Shown: one piece after another, positions 23,698 through 33,510 of the stretch | Layout: each line of letters begins with the position of its first letter | How positions within the stretch are numbered: position 1 is the stretch's first letter | DNA from: Favolaschia claudopus | Lineage: Eukaryota > Basidiomycota > Agaricomycetes > Agaricales > Mycenaceae | Reading direction: 5' to 3' | Assembly (NCBI GenBank): GCA_037176885.1 | Contig: JAWWNJ010000060.1 | Span: 1,240,001 to 1,304,000, forward strand | DNA: 64,000 nt | Translations under genes and position numbers: made by a program | The notes under the pieces: model-generated | The model's input: the letters and a program-made list of their open reading frames with translations, nothing else | Told to the model about the DNA's origin: nothing | The model's database searches: none

Positions 23698-26600
23698 ATG
23701 TGGAAGAACGTGAAGCTCACGATGACCCCTGGATCTCTCATTCTCCTCTCTCTCCTCGTATACGTTTCTAGTCTGCACGCAGAACCAGTCCATCTTCCTA
23801 TCTACCAGCGGTCCCCTCGCGCCATTTCCAGTCAGGGCTCTCGATACTTCGCCCATCAAATGTCGCCCCGCCAGTCAACAGACCTTCCACTTAATGCTGA
23901 GGCAAGTTACGACTCGCGCTACTCCGTTGAACGAATTAAATACCAGGTTATCAAGGGGTATTTGAAAGGCTATTTTATACATTTAGACATCGGCACACCG
24001 TATGTGGTTGTCCGATACACACATCCATGGAATTGAACATTTGCTATAGGCCTAAGACCCTACCATTTGGATTATTCTCTGCGTTCGCCGATACCTTCAT
24101 TGCGGGCACAGAATGCACAGAATGTTTTGGGTCCCTCCCACAAGGCGCATCCGTCTACGACTCCTCCAAGTCTTCTACTGCTGTGAACAAGTCCAACAGC
24201 ACTCCAACAAACTTCACGCTCGCGAATGGTGTTTCCATGTTCCAGAGCTGGATTTTCACGGATAATCTGAGTCTTGGACCATACAGCGTGCTTGGCGCGT
24301 CATTTTGTGAGTTGAGCAATGGAAATTCATGCGTGTTGTGTTTCTGATGAAGATGGTTTCAGTGCAGTTGCGAGATATAACAGGTCCTGTGTTGAATGAT
24401 TTGAATCTTGGAGTGTCCGGTCTTTTGGGACTTGCATTCCAGGGGTTATCCTCTACCAGCACACCACCATTCTGGCAGGCTGTCTCAGACCAATTTCCCA
24501 TACACGAGACGAGTTTTTGGATCTCGCGGGCCCAGATTCCCTCCTCCCCGGCTCAGTCTCCGGGCGGTGTAATCACATTCGGAGGTAGAAATACATCTCT
24601 CTACACCGGTGACGTCGAGTTCCTGCCGTTGGTGACGAATAATTCTTATTGGGCATTGACTCTGTCGAGTGAGTTACAAACACAACCAGAGACTGTCGTG
24701 CTAACTATATTATTGTTTGTTCTGAGTAGCCATGACGGTGCAAGGCCAATCTTTGACTGTTGATCGTACCACCAATCAGGCGCTCATCGATATTGGAAGC
24801 AGCTGGATAATTGGCCCCCCTTCAGACGTTGAAGCGATCTGGGCGTTAGTCCCTAATTCATCTAGAATATTTGATGGATCCTCCGGGATTTATCAATTTC
24901 GTACGTATTCAATTGCGGTCATTTTCGATGTGTCGATTTTTGTTCGATACCAGCCTGTCACAGGCGGCACGCCTCATGGTTTACATCAAAATAATCCGCC
25001 GTGGTTTATACGCCATTTATACGCCGTTTATACGCCGTTTACTGCTTCCCTTTGTCATGATTAGGCGCCGAGAATATGATGTCATTGATGAGACCAGTGC
25101 TCTTTTGGTGTTCTTCGAGTTATGTTTTGAATCCGCCATAATTGATTCTGGTGTTTCTTCAACTGATCTTGAATGGAAGATATAGTGGAGTCAGGTAACA
25201 GGTTCAGGAGGAGATGCGAGAATTCAAAATTGCCCAATATACCAGTCAAAATGTATGGTGGCATGTATTTGCATATCACACCCTCGGTGTTTGCTTGGTG
25301 TAATGTGGGAGGTTTCCACTCAGAAACCTCCCAGAATGTTGGGAAACCTACCAGCATTCTCAAATTTTGAGGTGGAACACACCAGCAATGCTGGACTGAC
25401 CAGTCCTGCACATTTCTAACGGGAGTCCAGCTGTAGTTTGAATTTTGGCCTTGCTTAATCAACTGATGTATTCAGAATGCAGATAGTAAGCACTCAGGAG
25501 GCATAAAAACACCCAATTTTTGTGTATAACCGGCCAAATGGATGTCACGGCAAATCAGCAACAGGACCATCAATGACGTCATATCACCGGCGCCTAATCG
25601 TGACAAAGGGAAGCAGTAAACGGCGTATAAACGGCGTATAAACCACGGCGGATTATATCAAAATAAACCATGAGGCCTGCCGCCTGTGTGTTCAAGCAGT
25701 GTCAACATCAGTTTCTCTTTTGGAGGGCGGACTTGGCCAATCGACCCACGCGACATAAATCTCGGGCCTGTGTCATTGACATCCAGTAGTAGCCTATGTA
25801 TTGGTTCGATCATTGTGGATGCTACACGCGCCTTGACTGAAGGCCAGACCGAAACTCCGCGTTGGATTTTTGGTGTACCATTTTTGGTAGGTTCCTTCGG
25901 TAAAAGATTGAACTCCATTGATTTCCAATGCTCGTTATTGCGATAGAAAAATGTATATACCGTTCTTCGGCAAACTCCGCCGGCGGTTGGCTTTGCAGAA
26001 TTATCCACCCTGGCGGCAGGTGAATATCAGCGCCTCACGACTTCTTACGGAAAGCATTCAACTCTATTTCAGATGCTATCCCACAATCGACTGTTTCGCA
26101 ATCTATGAGCGCGACGCCTTCATCCCCTTCAGTCGGAAGTTCAGGGGGAATGCGTAATCTATCCCACAAAATCAATACCGGGGCAATCGTCGGCGGGGTA
26201 ATTGGAGGACTTGTCTTAATTATTTTTAGTTTGGCGGCATTCTGGTTTCGAGTCCTCCGACGTCGCCGTGGAGTGGCTTCAGATGTCGACGACACTCCGA
26301 GCCCTTTCATGACAGCAGCGCGTATCACAGATCCTCCAGTGACGAGCATCGATGCTCCTCCACCTCCCGCTTCCTCGCCTCTCTCTCCACCTCCCGCTCT
26401 AGGCAAAATGAAACGCGCACAGACTGCCGCTGTTCATGCTCACCAACCCAATGACAACAACTTGAACATTCCCCTATCAAGTGAACCTCCGGCTGCGTCC
26501 GGGCCTCTTATAGCTCAGGCTTTAGGTATGGCATTCCAAATATTGTTAGCGCGTCTTATGCTGTTGAAAAGCTTCGCCGTCCCCAAACCCCGAGCCCGAC

Positions 26601-26714
26601 AATCATGCCGACACAGACGTACTCCGGCAGCTTCGAAATCTACAAGTGGAGTTGAATCGACTTGCCGCATCCCACAGTCCAGAGGCTCCACCGAGTTATG
26701 ACCATCATGAATAA
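23698..26714 (+). CDS. Pepsin-like (A1) membrane protein, copy A-right, carrying a CACTA-like insertion
   Basis: Signal peptide (LLSLLVYVSSLHAEP), A1 fold, then helix TGAIVGGVIGGLVLIIFSL followed by RVLRRRRG and a cytoplasmic tail with a short coiled-coil-like stretch (LRQLRNLQVELNRL) and a final PPSY. Catalytic site 1 is FSAF instead of DTGS; site 2 is DIGSS. Exons: 23698-23901, 23956-23999, 24050-24306, 24363-24668, 24730-24900, then 25675-25886, 25947-26019, 26073-26525, 26572-26714. Exon 6 normally starts CCTGT, where a 730-bp element has inserted. If splicing uses the AG at 25673-25674 inside the element, all exons sum to 1863 nt (620 residues) in frame, with a few element-encoded residues added. 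Otherwise the gene is broken. Intron 1 (23902-23955) starts with GC. Confidence 0.75.
24959..25688. mobile_element. 730-bp CACTA-like element, 3-bp target duplication
   Basis: Starts CACAGGCGGC and ends with its inverse, flanked by TGT on both sides (24956-24958 and 25689-25691). The terminal inverted repeats run about 130 bp and contain three near-perfect TTTATACGCCG units and a shared GATTAGGCGCCG block. CAC..GTG ends with a 3-bp duplication fit the CACTA (EnSpm) superfamily. The A-left gene (about 738-760) preserves the empty site. Middle sequence has no transposase; a 126-codon minus-strand frame looks fortuitous. Confidence 0.85.
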
Positions 26715-26789
26715 GGAGTGGGATATCGACGATCAAGTTCGAGTCCATCAATGTACCATACATGTACCTATGTTGTTCAAATCGCAAGT

Positions 26790-26935
26790 GTGTTCGTCAA
26801 AGCCGGGATTGCCGAGTTTCGGCTAGCTGCGGCTTGTTTCGGCTGTTGAGAGCCATCACTTCATCGGATCAGCCGAGCGCCGGCAAGCAGCTCGGTTTTA
26901 GACGGCATTCCCGGCTTGTTAAATTCAAGCTTGGG
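26790..26935. repeat. Small inverted-repeat element 3' of A-right
   Basis: AAGCCGGGATTGCCG near 26800 is matched by its inverse CGGCATTCCCGGCTT near 26902, with further GC-rich inverted motifs between. It could be a tiny MITE or a transcription-termination hairpin; no clear target duplication was found. Confidence 0.35.
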
Positions 26936-27183
26936 GCGAAAGAGTGACAGTTGGAATTGAAACCAGTCTGTTTGCCTGATTTTTCTGTGGCTGGGAAGAG
27001 TTTGGAATTCAATTCATTCGCACATCAGGAGGAGAAGTCTGTCTACGAACCGAGTATAACAATCCTCAGTATTTTGGATTCTTTGCGCTGTCGCAGCTGT
27101 CCGTCGAGAATGAGGGCTCTGTCGATAGCCATACTGAGATCTTGGCGCGTGAGTAGATCGTTAGTTTTTTAACCGAGGATTTT

Positions 27184-27750
27184 GAGGTGGCGAACTTATC
27201 ATATGCGCGGTGGTCGTGTCGGTATTGATGGGTGCGAAGTAGCGTTAAACAGATTCATTGTTGACGATCCGCTTGGAGTGCCGCCCGATACAAGTAATTG
27301 GGAAGCCAGGCTCCAGATTTCGGTGTTGCCGGATTCGAGAAGGTGGGGGAGGTGTGGCCAGAGAGGGGAATTCATAATTGGATAGATTGCGTTGCTGTCC
27401 ATGTCCAGTCGATCGACGAGTTCTGCGAGGATCGAGATTTTGGTCGATGTGGAGACGTCATTCAATCTGAATGATTAGATTTCAGTGAGCGAGCTTGAAT
27501 TTGCTGAGGATGAAAGATATCATATACGGCAGATAGCTGGACAATATAGCCACGGTTTCGCTAGTAAGTGGCGTCTCGCGGCTCTGCTTTATGAAGTCCA
27601 TGGCTTGACGGTGATACATGAATTTGAGGAGGGGTTTGGCGAGGGCGTGATGGTTGAGAGTCGGACCGGCAAGGTTGGGGTTGCTATCCGACCACCAGCT
27701 GTGGAGACTTGAGCAGGAGTTTTGGTGAGCGTAGAGTGGTCGCGGCATTG
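27184..27750 (-). pseudogene. ARM/HEAT-repeat-like protein fragment
   Basis: Two minus-strand stretches read like consecutive helical repeats: ALAKPLLKFMYHRQAMDFI with ETVAILSSYLPY, then ISILAELVDRLDMDSNAI, PHLPHLLESGNTEIWSLA and SQLLVSGG. This pattern (leucine-rich helices, a locus called by LLES.NT) is known from basidiomycete ARM-repeat proteins. No start, complete frame or full repeat set is present; an intron may lie near 27470-27540. Most likely a decayed fragment. Confidence 0.4.
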
Positions 27751-27961
27751 GGATGGGAAACGGCGCTGGCGTGCGAAGCTGGGGGTCGAGAAACTGCCAA
27801 TGGTGACGATTCCCACACTAATTGAGTTGAAGAGGGAAGGTCAATCAGAGAAGCTTCGGAGAAGATGCAACCCACATGTCCCCCCACATCCTTGTGTCGA
27901 ATTCAGCTGAAGATAATCGGAGCAAGACATACTCGGTTCAATTCGAACACGGTACTCATTC

Positions 27962-28115
27962 ACCGCAAAACAAAACGGAAAAAGCACCAAAGCCGACAGC
28001 AAGGTGTTGGGAGTCGAACCCAATCCCAGCACATGTACAGCGATATCATAGCGGCATAAGTGGTGCTGGGCGCCTGATGGACCCCGTTCTGAGCTCATGT
28101 TGGGTTTCCGGTGGT
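27962..28115 (-). repeat. tRNA-like (SINE-like) repeat, copy 1
   Basis: Minus-strand copy of a repeat also at 53585 and 54473. Conserved order: CCTTCAAACGAC, ACCACCRGAAAC, GGGGTCCATC, CCCAGCACC, a TGTGCTGG stretch, then a perfect pol III B box GGTTCGACTCC (28020-28010) and, 25-35 nt later, a T-run. A matching A box is not obvious, so the element may be tRNA-derived but degenerate. Confidence 0.5.
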
Positions 28116-28439
28116 ACTCGCGTCGTTTGAAGGAAGTACATACCCGTGTGGACTTGGAATTCAAGTCGGGAAATCAAGGCCAAATCGATGATTGAAGAGC
28201 CTCCGTAAATTGAATGCACGAACATTGAAGACAGGGGCATACCTTGGGGCATACCGCGTTTTGAGCCCAGCTCTTGACACGATTTGCATCCCGCATAGTA
28301 TGTACTGTTCACACCGAGGATTTCGAATGTTACGGCAATGGCGGCAGAGGGCGTCCCGAGAGCGTCTTGGTCTCAAATGTCAACGATAGCCGCTGCCTTC
28401 CGCACTGCGTCGGCCTCCAAGACGAAAAAACGAGTATCA

Positions 28440-29125
28440 ATGGTGCCATCATGGTGGTGGTTTGAAGTCAAGGACGGTTCGGATCACCGGTCAGATTTGA
28501 CTGGTGTGATGAGTGACGTGACACGGCTCAGCAACGATGCCAAGAGAAAGGCGGCGAAATCGTTTCTGTGCGAGGTTGGAGGTGGTCGTTGACTCTGCTG
28601 GATAGTCGGGATAGACGCTACGATGAAGATGAAGAACCACTGAGGAGAAGGAGACGATGGTGGTGAGTGGGTGGCTTTTGTTTTGCGTTTGGCGTGTTGA
28701 GGGGACACATCTTAGGCCGTCCTTGCTGCCGTCCTCCAACCACGTATATGCATCTCGGAGTCGCAGAGCTGAATCTGTTGTTTGATTGAAATCCCGGTGC
28801 GTCTGCTATGTCTTCTTCCCTTGCACTGTATGGTGAATGCACCTCTTCTGTGTTGTGCAGGCCCTTATGCATGAGTCTGCTTTTCGTTCCCTCATCCCTT
28901 CGCGCGCCGCGCATCTGCCCGTGCTCAATCACATTCAGGCGACCTACCCCGCCTGTCTCGATCGCCCCTCCTAGGCCAGGACAGCACGAATTCACCCAAG
29001 TGAACGGTCGGGGACTCAGACAGGACTGCGAAGTGGATGGGAACGGGTTTGACCGATCCAAGCGACTGCGGTAGCGGTAGCGTTCTGTCGGTGGCACAAG
29101 ATGTCGTCTTGACGTCAGGGTGGAG
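28440..29125 (+). repeat. Dispersed unclassified repeat, copy 1
   Basis: Shares two blocks with 55390-55800 in the same order and orientation. Block 1 is ATGGTGGTGGTTTGA followed by GGTGTGAYGAGTGACGT; block 2 is CTCCTAGGMCAGGACRGCACGAAT, then GACCGRTCCAAGCGA and CTGTCGGTGGC. Copy 1 is longer by an internal expansion. No terminal repeats or protein match were recognised. Confidence 0.55.
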
Positions 29126-29130
29126 TTGGA

Positions 29131-29155
29131 GGGGGGGGGGGGGGGGGGGGGGGGG
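29131..29155 (+). repeat. 25-nt homopolymer G tract
   Basis: An uninterrupted run of 25 G on the + strand, 38 bp left of the large element. Such a tract can form G-quadruplexes and is prone to length slippage; the exact length could also be an assembly artefact. Confidence 0.9.
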
Positions 29156-29192
29156 TTGCAGGGCATGAAGATGGACTGAAGCAATGCCCAGG

Positions 29193-29897
29193 CACCTGTA
29201 GCTACCAATATATACCAGTAATTACTGGCAACATATCATACACGTGTTGCCAGTAATTACTGGCGGTACGACCTTCCATGGAGTCGATGGTAGAAACTTT
29301 CCACGCCTTCCACGAGAGGACTTGTCCAGCTCGAAAATTGAGTTTTTTCCACTGTTTCCATAGGTTTTGGCGCTACAAAGGCACCCATTAGAGTACACTG
29401 ATACATTCCATGACTTCCACCCATTTTGTATACCTTTCCACGACTTCCACAGAGTCACAAACCCTACTCAGTATTTGTATACCCTTCCACCGCTTCCATA
29501 GAGCTTTGTAAGGCTAAAAGTGTGCTTGTATACCCCCTTCCACTGCTTCCACGGCCTACTGGGACTTGTTAATAGTCACACATATTTGTATGCCATTTCC
29601 ACTGCTTCCACAGGAGCTTTGTAAGGCTAAAACCTTGCTTGTATACCCCTTTCCACCGCTTCCACAGTGTACTGGGACTTGTTATTACTCATACATATTT
29701 GTATACCCTTCCACGACTTCCACAGAGTCAGAAACCATAGTCTGCATTTGTATACCTTTCCACCGCTTCCACAAGAATTTTGTAAGGCTAGAAGCATGTT
29801 TGTATACCACCTTCCACTGTTTCCATCGGTTTTGGCACCATCGGAGCACCCGTTAGAGTACATTGATACTTTCCATGATTCCCCAGCTTTGTATCCC
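29193..29897 (+). repeat. Left terminal inverted repeat of the 4.0-kb element
   Basis: About 705 bp matching the inverse of 32508-33214. A 61-residue reading frame encoded across the tandem units is identical in both arms, showing little divergence. Units carry TTTGTATACC followed by CTTTCCACCGCTTCCAC and alternate between several spacer types (for example GAGCTTTGTAAGGCTA and TACTGGGACTTGTTA). Confidence 0.8.
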
Positions 29898-32507
29898 CTT
29901 TTACAGAACTCTATTTGTATACCTTTCCACCGCTTCTAGGAGAGTTTTGTAAGGCTAGAAGTATGTTTGTATACCGCCTTCTATTGTCTCCATGCCTCAC
30001 TAGGACTCTTTAATATTCACACATACATTTGTACAGTGTTTCCACCACTTGCATAGCTAGACTATTGATACACAAGGTGGCTTCCACTACTTCCAAAGGG
30101 TACTCGTGCCACAACAATGATCAAATACTACTCCTACTTTTCAAATGTGCTGTCGTCTGTAGCAAAGCCTGTCACCTCCCTTCAATCACTTCAAAAATAT
30201 GTTCCTGCTGCCCGTGGCATTGCTTTATTTTTCTCAGCCTCCTCTAGCTTCCTACTCTGGAGACCTTGACATTGAACAGCTAGATTCAGTCTCCCTGTGA
30301 AAAATGTTTTCACATGTTTCCACAATTTCTGCTGCTTTGCCATGTGCAACACATTGACACAGACATACCACATCTGGTGTTGTATGAGTCACTGGGCAAT
30401 ATCTTGTTCAGCCTGTTTGGAATGTCAGAAGAGGAGAGAACACCAACTTCAAACTTCCTCCCATACCAAGATGCAACAAGGTGGGGGCACTATAAGAAGG
30501 GCGTCCCTGTCATACTGGGCAAACACCCTACACAACCAGCGCTTCAAGGTGATATATAATAAAGATATATCTCTGTGTAACCACCAGCTCCGCTACCTTC
30601 TCATACTCCACGAGAACAATATTCATCTTCTACCTATGCTCTGCATTGTACAGTAAGCTTCCATCTCCTAGGCCTAATTCTCCTGTGCATACCACCAACC
30701 TTTTTGACTAGATGTAAACTGTTGCGATATGTAAATAATTCAAGTAGCAGATCATATCCTTGACACCCTCAAGGGGTTGTCCCATATACCAAGTGTGAAG
30801 TGCATGCACAACCTCTCTGTAAGACACCATTTTTGATTCTGCGAAATCCAAATTCCACTTCTTCCATGGAGTGATGAACCAAAATGTAACAATCTTCCAC
30901 GTCTTCCATGGCAAACATAATGACTTTCCATGTCTTCCATGCAAAATTGTAATGAATTTGACTGCTTCCATGGAAAGTGAAGCGGAAAGTGAGTCGCCAA
31001 CTCGATCAACGTGATCGCCAACTCGTATCCCACACATGTCACTCAAATTCAGATTATTCAGAGAACAAGAAGACTTACTCCAAATCTGAGGAAGCAGATG
31101 TTGTTAGTAACATTGAATGTATGTCTGGAAATACTTTCAGGTTTATTGTTAAATTCTGTGTCTCTAAATGCATCTGAACATTGTACGGGCTGAAACTTGC
31201 TAAAATCCATATATGCACCTTACAACTTCGCCACCTTTGCTACACAACTTTTCATATTTGAACTCAATATGGAAGAATACTTTATATAGAGTCCAAAACA
31301 TGATCTTGAAGACAATTTTGAGCCTTCTAGCATTCAATGCAGGGGGGAAATCATCAAAAAGACTTAAAAGTCCGAAATTGAAAAAAATAATCTGGATGTC
31401 CCTTAACTTGCCACAAACTCCGGGGGCTGACGTAGAAGAGTTCTAGAGAGCACTTGGAAAGATCCTGAGCATATACCTCTCATGTATCACTGCACACTCT
31501 GAGCTTTTGGCATTTAACCATGATGTTGTATCTTCCAGCTAATCTGACCCTCAAGATGTTAGCAAACCACTCACTTCTGCTCCAGAACATCAGATATGAA
31601 TCTATGCATGTCCTGTACTCCTCCTTTTGACAGGTTGGAAGCATCTTAGGGATCAGCACACAACATTTTGTAATCTGAACCAAATATATTGCTACACTGG
31701 TTCAAGACATTTTCTTGAGCTAAATGTTGGTTCGGATGCTCAAACAGATTTCTTACCACAAAATAGCAAACATTGATAGCCAACAAAAAATCTCAGAGGG
31801 TGGAACAATCATTGGAGTGAAGATGTTCCATGTTTCACTTTTGCCTGATTGAGTCTGTTGCCTGCAAACTCAGAGGGTTGACAGCAATGCGAATTCTACA
31901 GAATGAGCCGACTCTGGCTAGATGAAAGAAGTGGTGAAGTGCCACAAATTATAGATTTGAACGATCTCTAATGATACCTCATATTGAATATCTAATATTC
32001 TGATATTCAACCTCAGAGATTAGGTTGTACATTGTGGGTGTAACAGTCAGTTGGGGTGGGAATAGGAGTAGTGGGTTCTAACTGGAGAGATAGAAATGGT
32101 ACAACAATTACACAGAAACAACACAGACTTGTCATTGTGCGAATAATAAAACAGTCATCATGATTGAGTCATCATCTTGGATCATGATCATGTTGAAGTG
32201 ATTGAAAATGCATATCAATATGGGTCGTAGTAAGTACTGTACTATTTCAACAGTAGATTGAATGGGTTTGAGGTGTGACACTTCATCTTCCCTTTTGCCA
32301 TCATTCATCAGTGATCGAATTGCCTTTTAAGGAGATTTTTTGTGTTTTGCCGATCAACTTTGATGGGAAATTGGCCCCAAATCGCGCTCCGACATGTTAC
32401 AAAAATAAAATAGATTCAATTCAGGTCTTCTGTGACCTGTGACTTGAATCTACGGTCAAAATAGTACAGTAGTGGGAATGGGCACTGCTAGAGGTAAGAC
32501 ATGGAAT

Positions 32508-33214
32508 CGCATACAAAGCTGGTGGAAATCGTGGAAAGTATCAATGTACTCTAATGGGTGCTCTGATGGTGCCGAAACCGATGGAAACAGTGGAAGGCGG
32601 TGTACAAACATGCTTCTAGCCTTACAAAATTCTTATGGAAGCGGTGGAAAGGTATTCAAATGCAGACTATGGTTTCTGACTCTGTGGAAGTCGTGGAAGG
32701 GTATACAAATATGTATGAGTAATAACAAGTCCCAGTACACTGTGGAAGCGGTGGAAAGGGGTATACAAGCAAGGTTTTAGCCTTACAAAGCTCCTGTGGA
32801 AGCAGTGGAAATGGCATACAAATATGCGTGACTATTAACAAGTCCCAGTAGGCCGTGGAAGCGGTGGAAGGGGGTATACAAGCACACTTTTAGCCTTACA
32901 AAGCTCTATGGAAGCGGTGGAAGGGTATACAAATACTGACTAGGGTTTGTGACTCTGTGGAAGTCGTGGAAAGGTATACAAAATGGGTGGAAGTCATGGA
33001 ATGTATCAGTGTACTCTAATGGGTGCCTTTGTAGCGCCAAAACCTATGGAAACAGTGGAAAAAACTCAATTTTCGAGCTGGACAAGTCCTCTCGTGGAAG
33101 GCGTGGAAGGTTCTAACCACCGACTCCATGGAAGGTTGTATCGCCTGTAATTACTGGCAACACGTGTATGATATGTTGCCAGTAATTACTGGTATATATT
33201 GGTAGCTACAGGTG
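32508..33214 (-). repeat. Right terminal inverted repeat of the 4.0-kb element
   Basis: Inverse of 29193-29897. Small differences cluster next to the second palindrome (TAATTACAGGC instead of TAATTACTGGC) and at the inner end. Confidence 0.8.
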
Positions 33215-33258
33215 TGCCCAGGTGAGTAATCACTCCAGTCTTGACCTTGACAGGCTTG

Positions 33259-33510
33259 ATTAACTATCTCGAATCACAGGCTCTTCGACCACTCGGGCGA
33301 TTCAGCGCCGACTTCATGTCGTCGTCGACTTTCAAGGTGCTGATGGTCCGTCCTCATACACTGCAGTCGCTTGTAATGAGAACCGACGCCCCTTTTTCTT
33401 AGCGTGTCGGAGGAGGTCCTCAAGTCGTCGCTGCTCGGAGTGGACTCAGATGCTTTGCAAATCCTCAACGTGAGCCCTTGCCACAAGCGGCAGCTCACTC
33501 GGACGACCGC
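33259..33510 (+). pseudogene. Possible F-box/LRR protein fragment
   Basis: Two frames joined by a shift read like leucine-rich repeats: ALRPLGRFSADFMSSSTFKV then VSEEVLKSSLLGVDSDALQI and LNVSPCHKRQL. Hydrophobic spacing fits the LRR segments of basidiomycete F-box proteins, but there is no F-box and the match is weak. Confidence 0.25.

Larger units (their letters stand above)
29193..33214. mobile_element. 4.0-kb element with about 700-bp terminal inverted repeats
   Basis: Begins CACCTGTAGCTACCAATA and ends with its exact inverse, flanked by the perfect 8-bp duplication TGCCCAGG (29185-29192 and 33215-33222). Inverted repeats extend to about 29897 on the left and 32508 on the right and are nearly identical. 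Each end has two copies of the 14-bp palindrome CCAGTAATTACTGG, then a tandem array of 60-90-bp units built on TTTGTATACC and TTCCACCGCTTCCAC. More diverged units continue to about 30120 and reappear at 30850-30975. The interior (30.1-32.5 kb) is AT-rich with no transposase. The 8-bp duplication suggests a hAT- or KDZ-mobilised, foldback-like non-autonomous element. Confidence 0.85.

Noticed and set aside
29193..33214. CRISPR-like array because of regularly spaced repeats
   Set aside because: Units vary in length, the array is mirrored as inverted ends with target duplications, and the genome is fungal.
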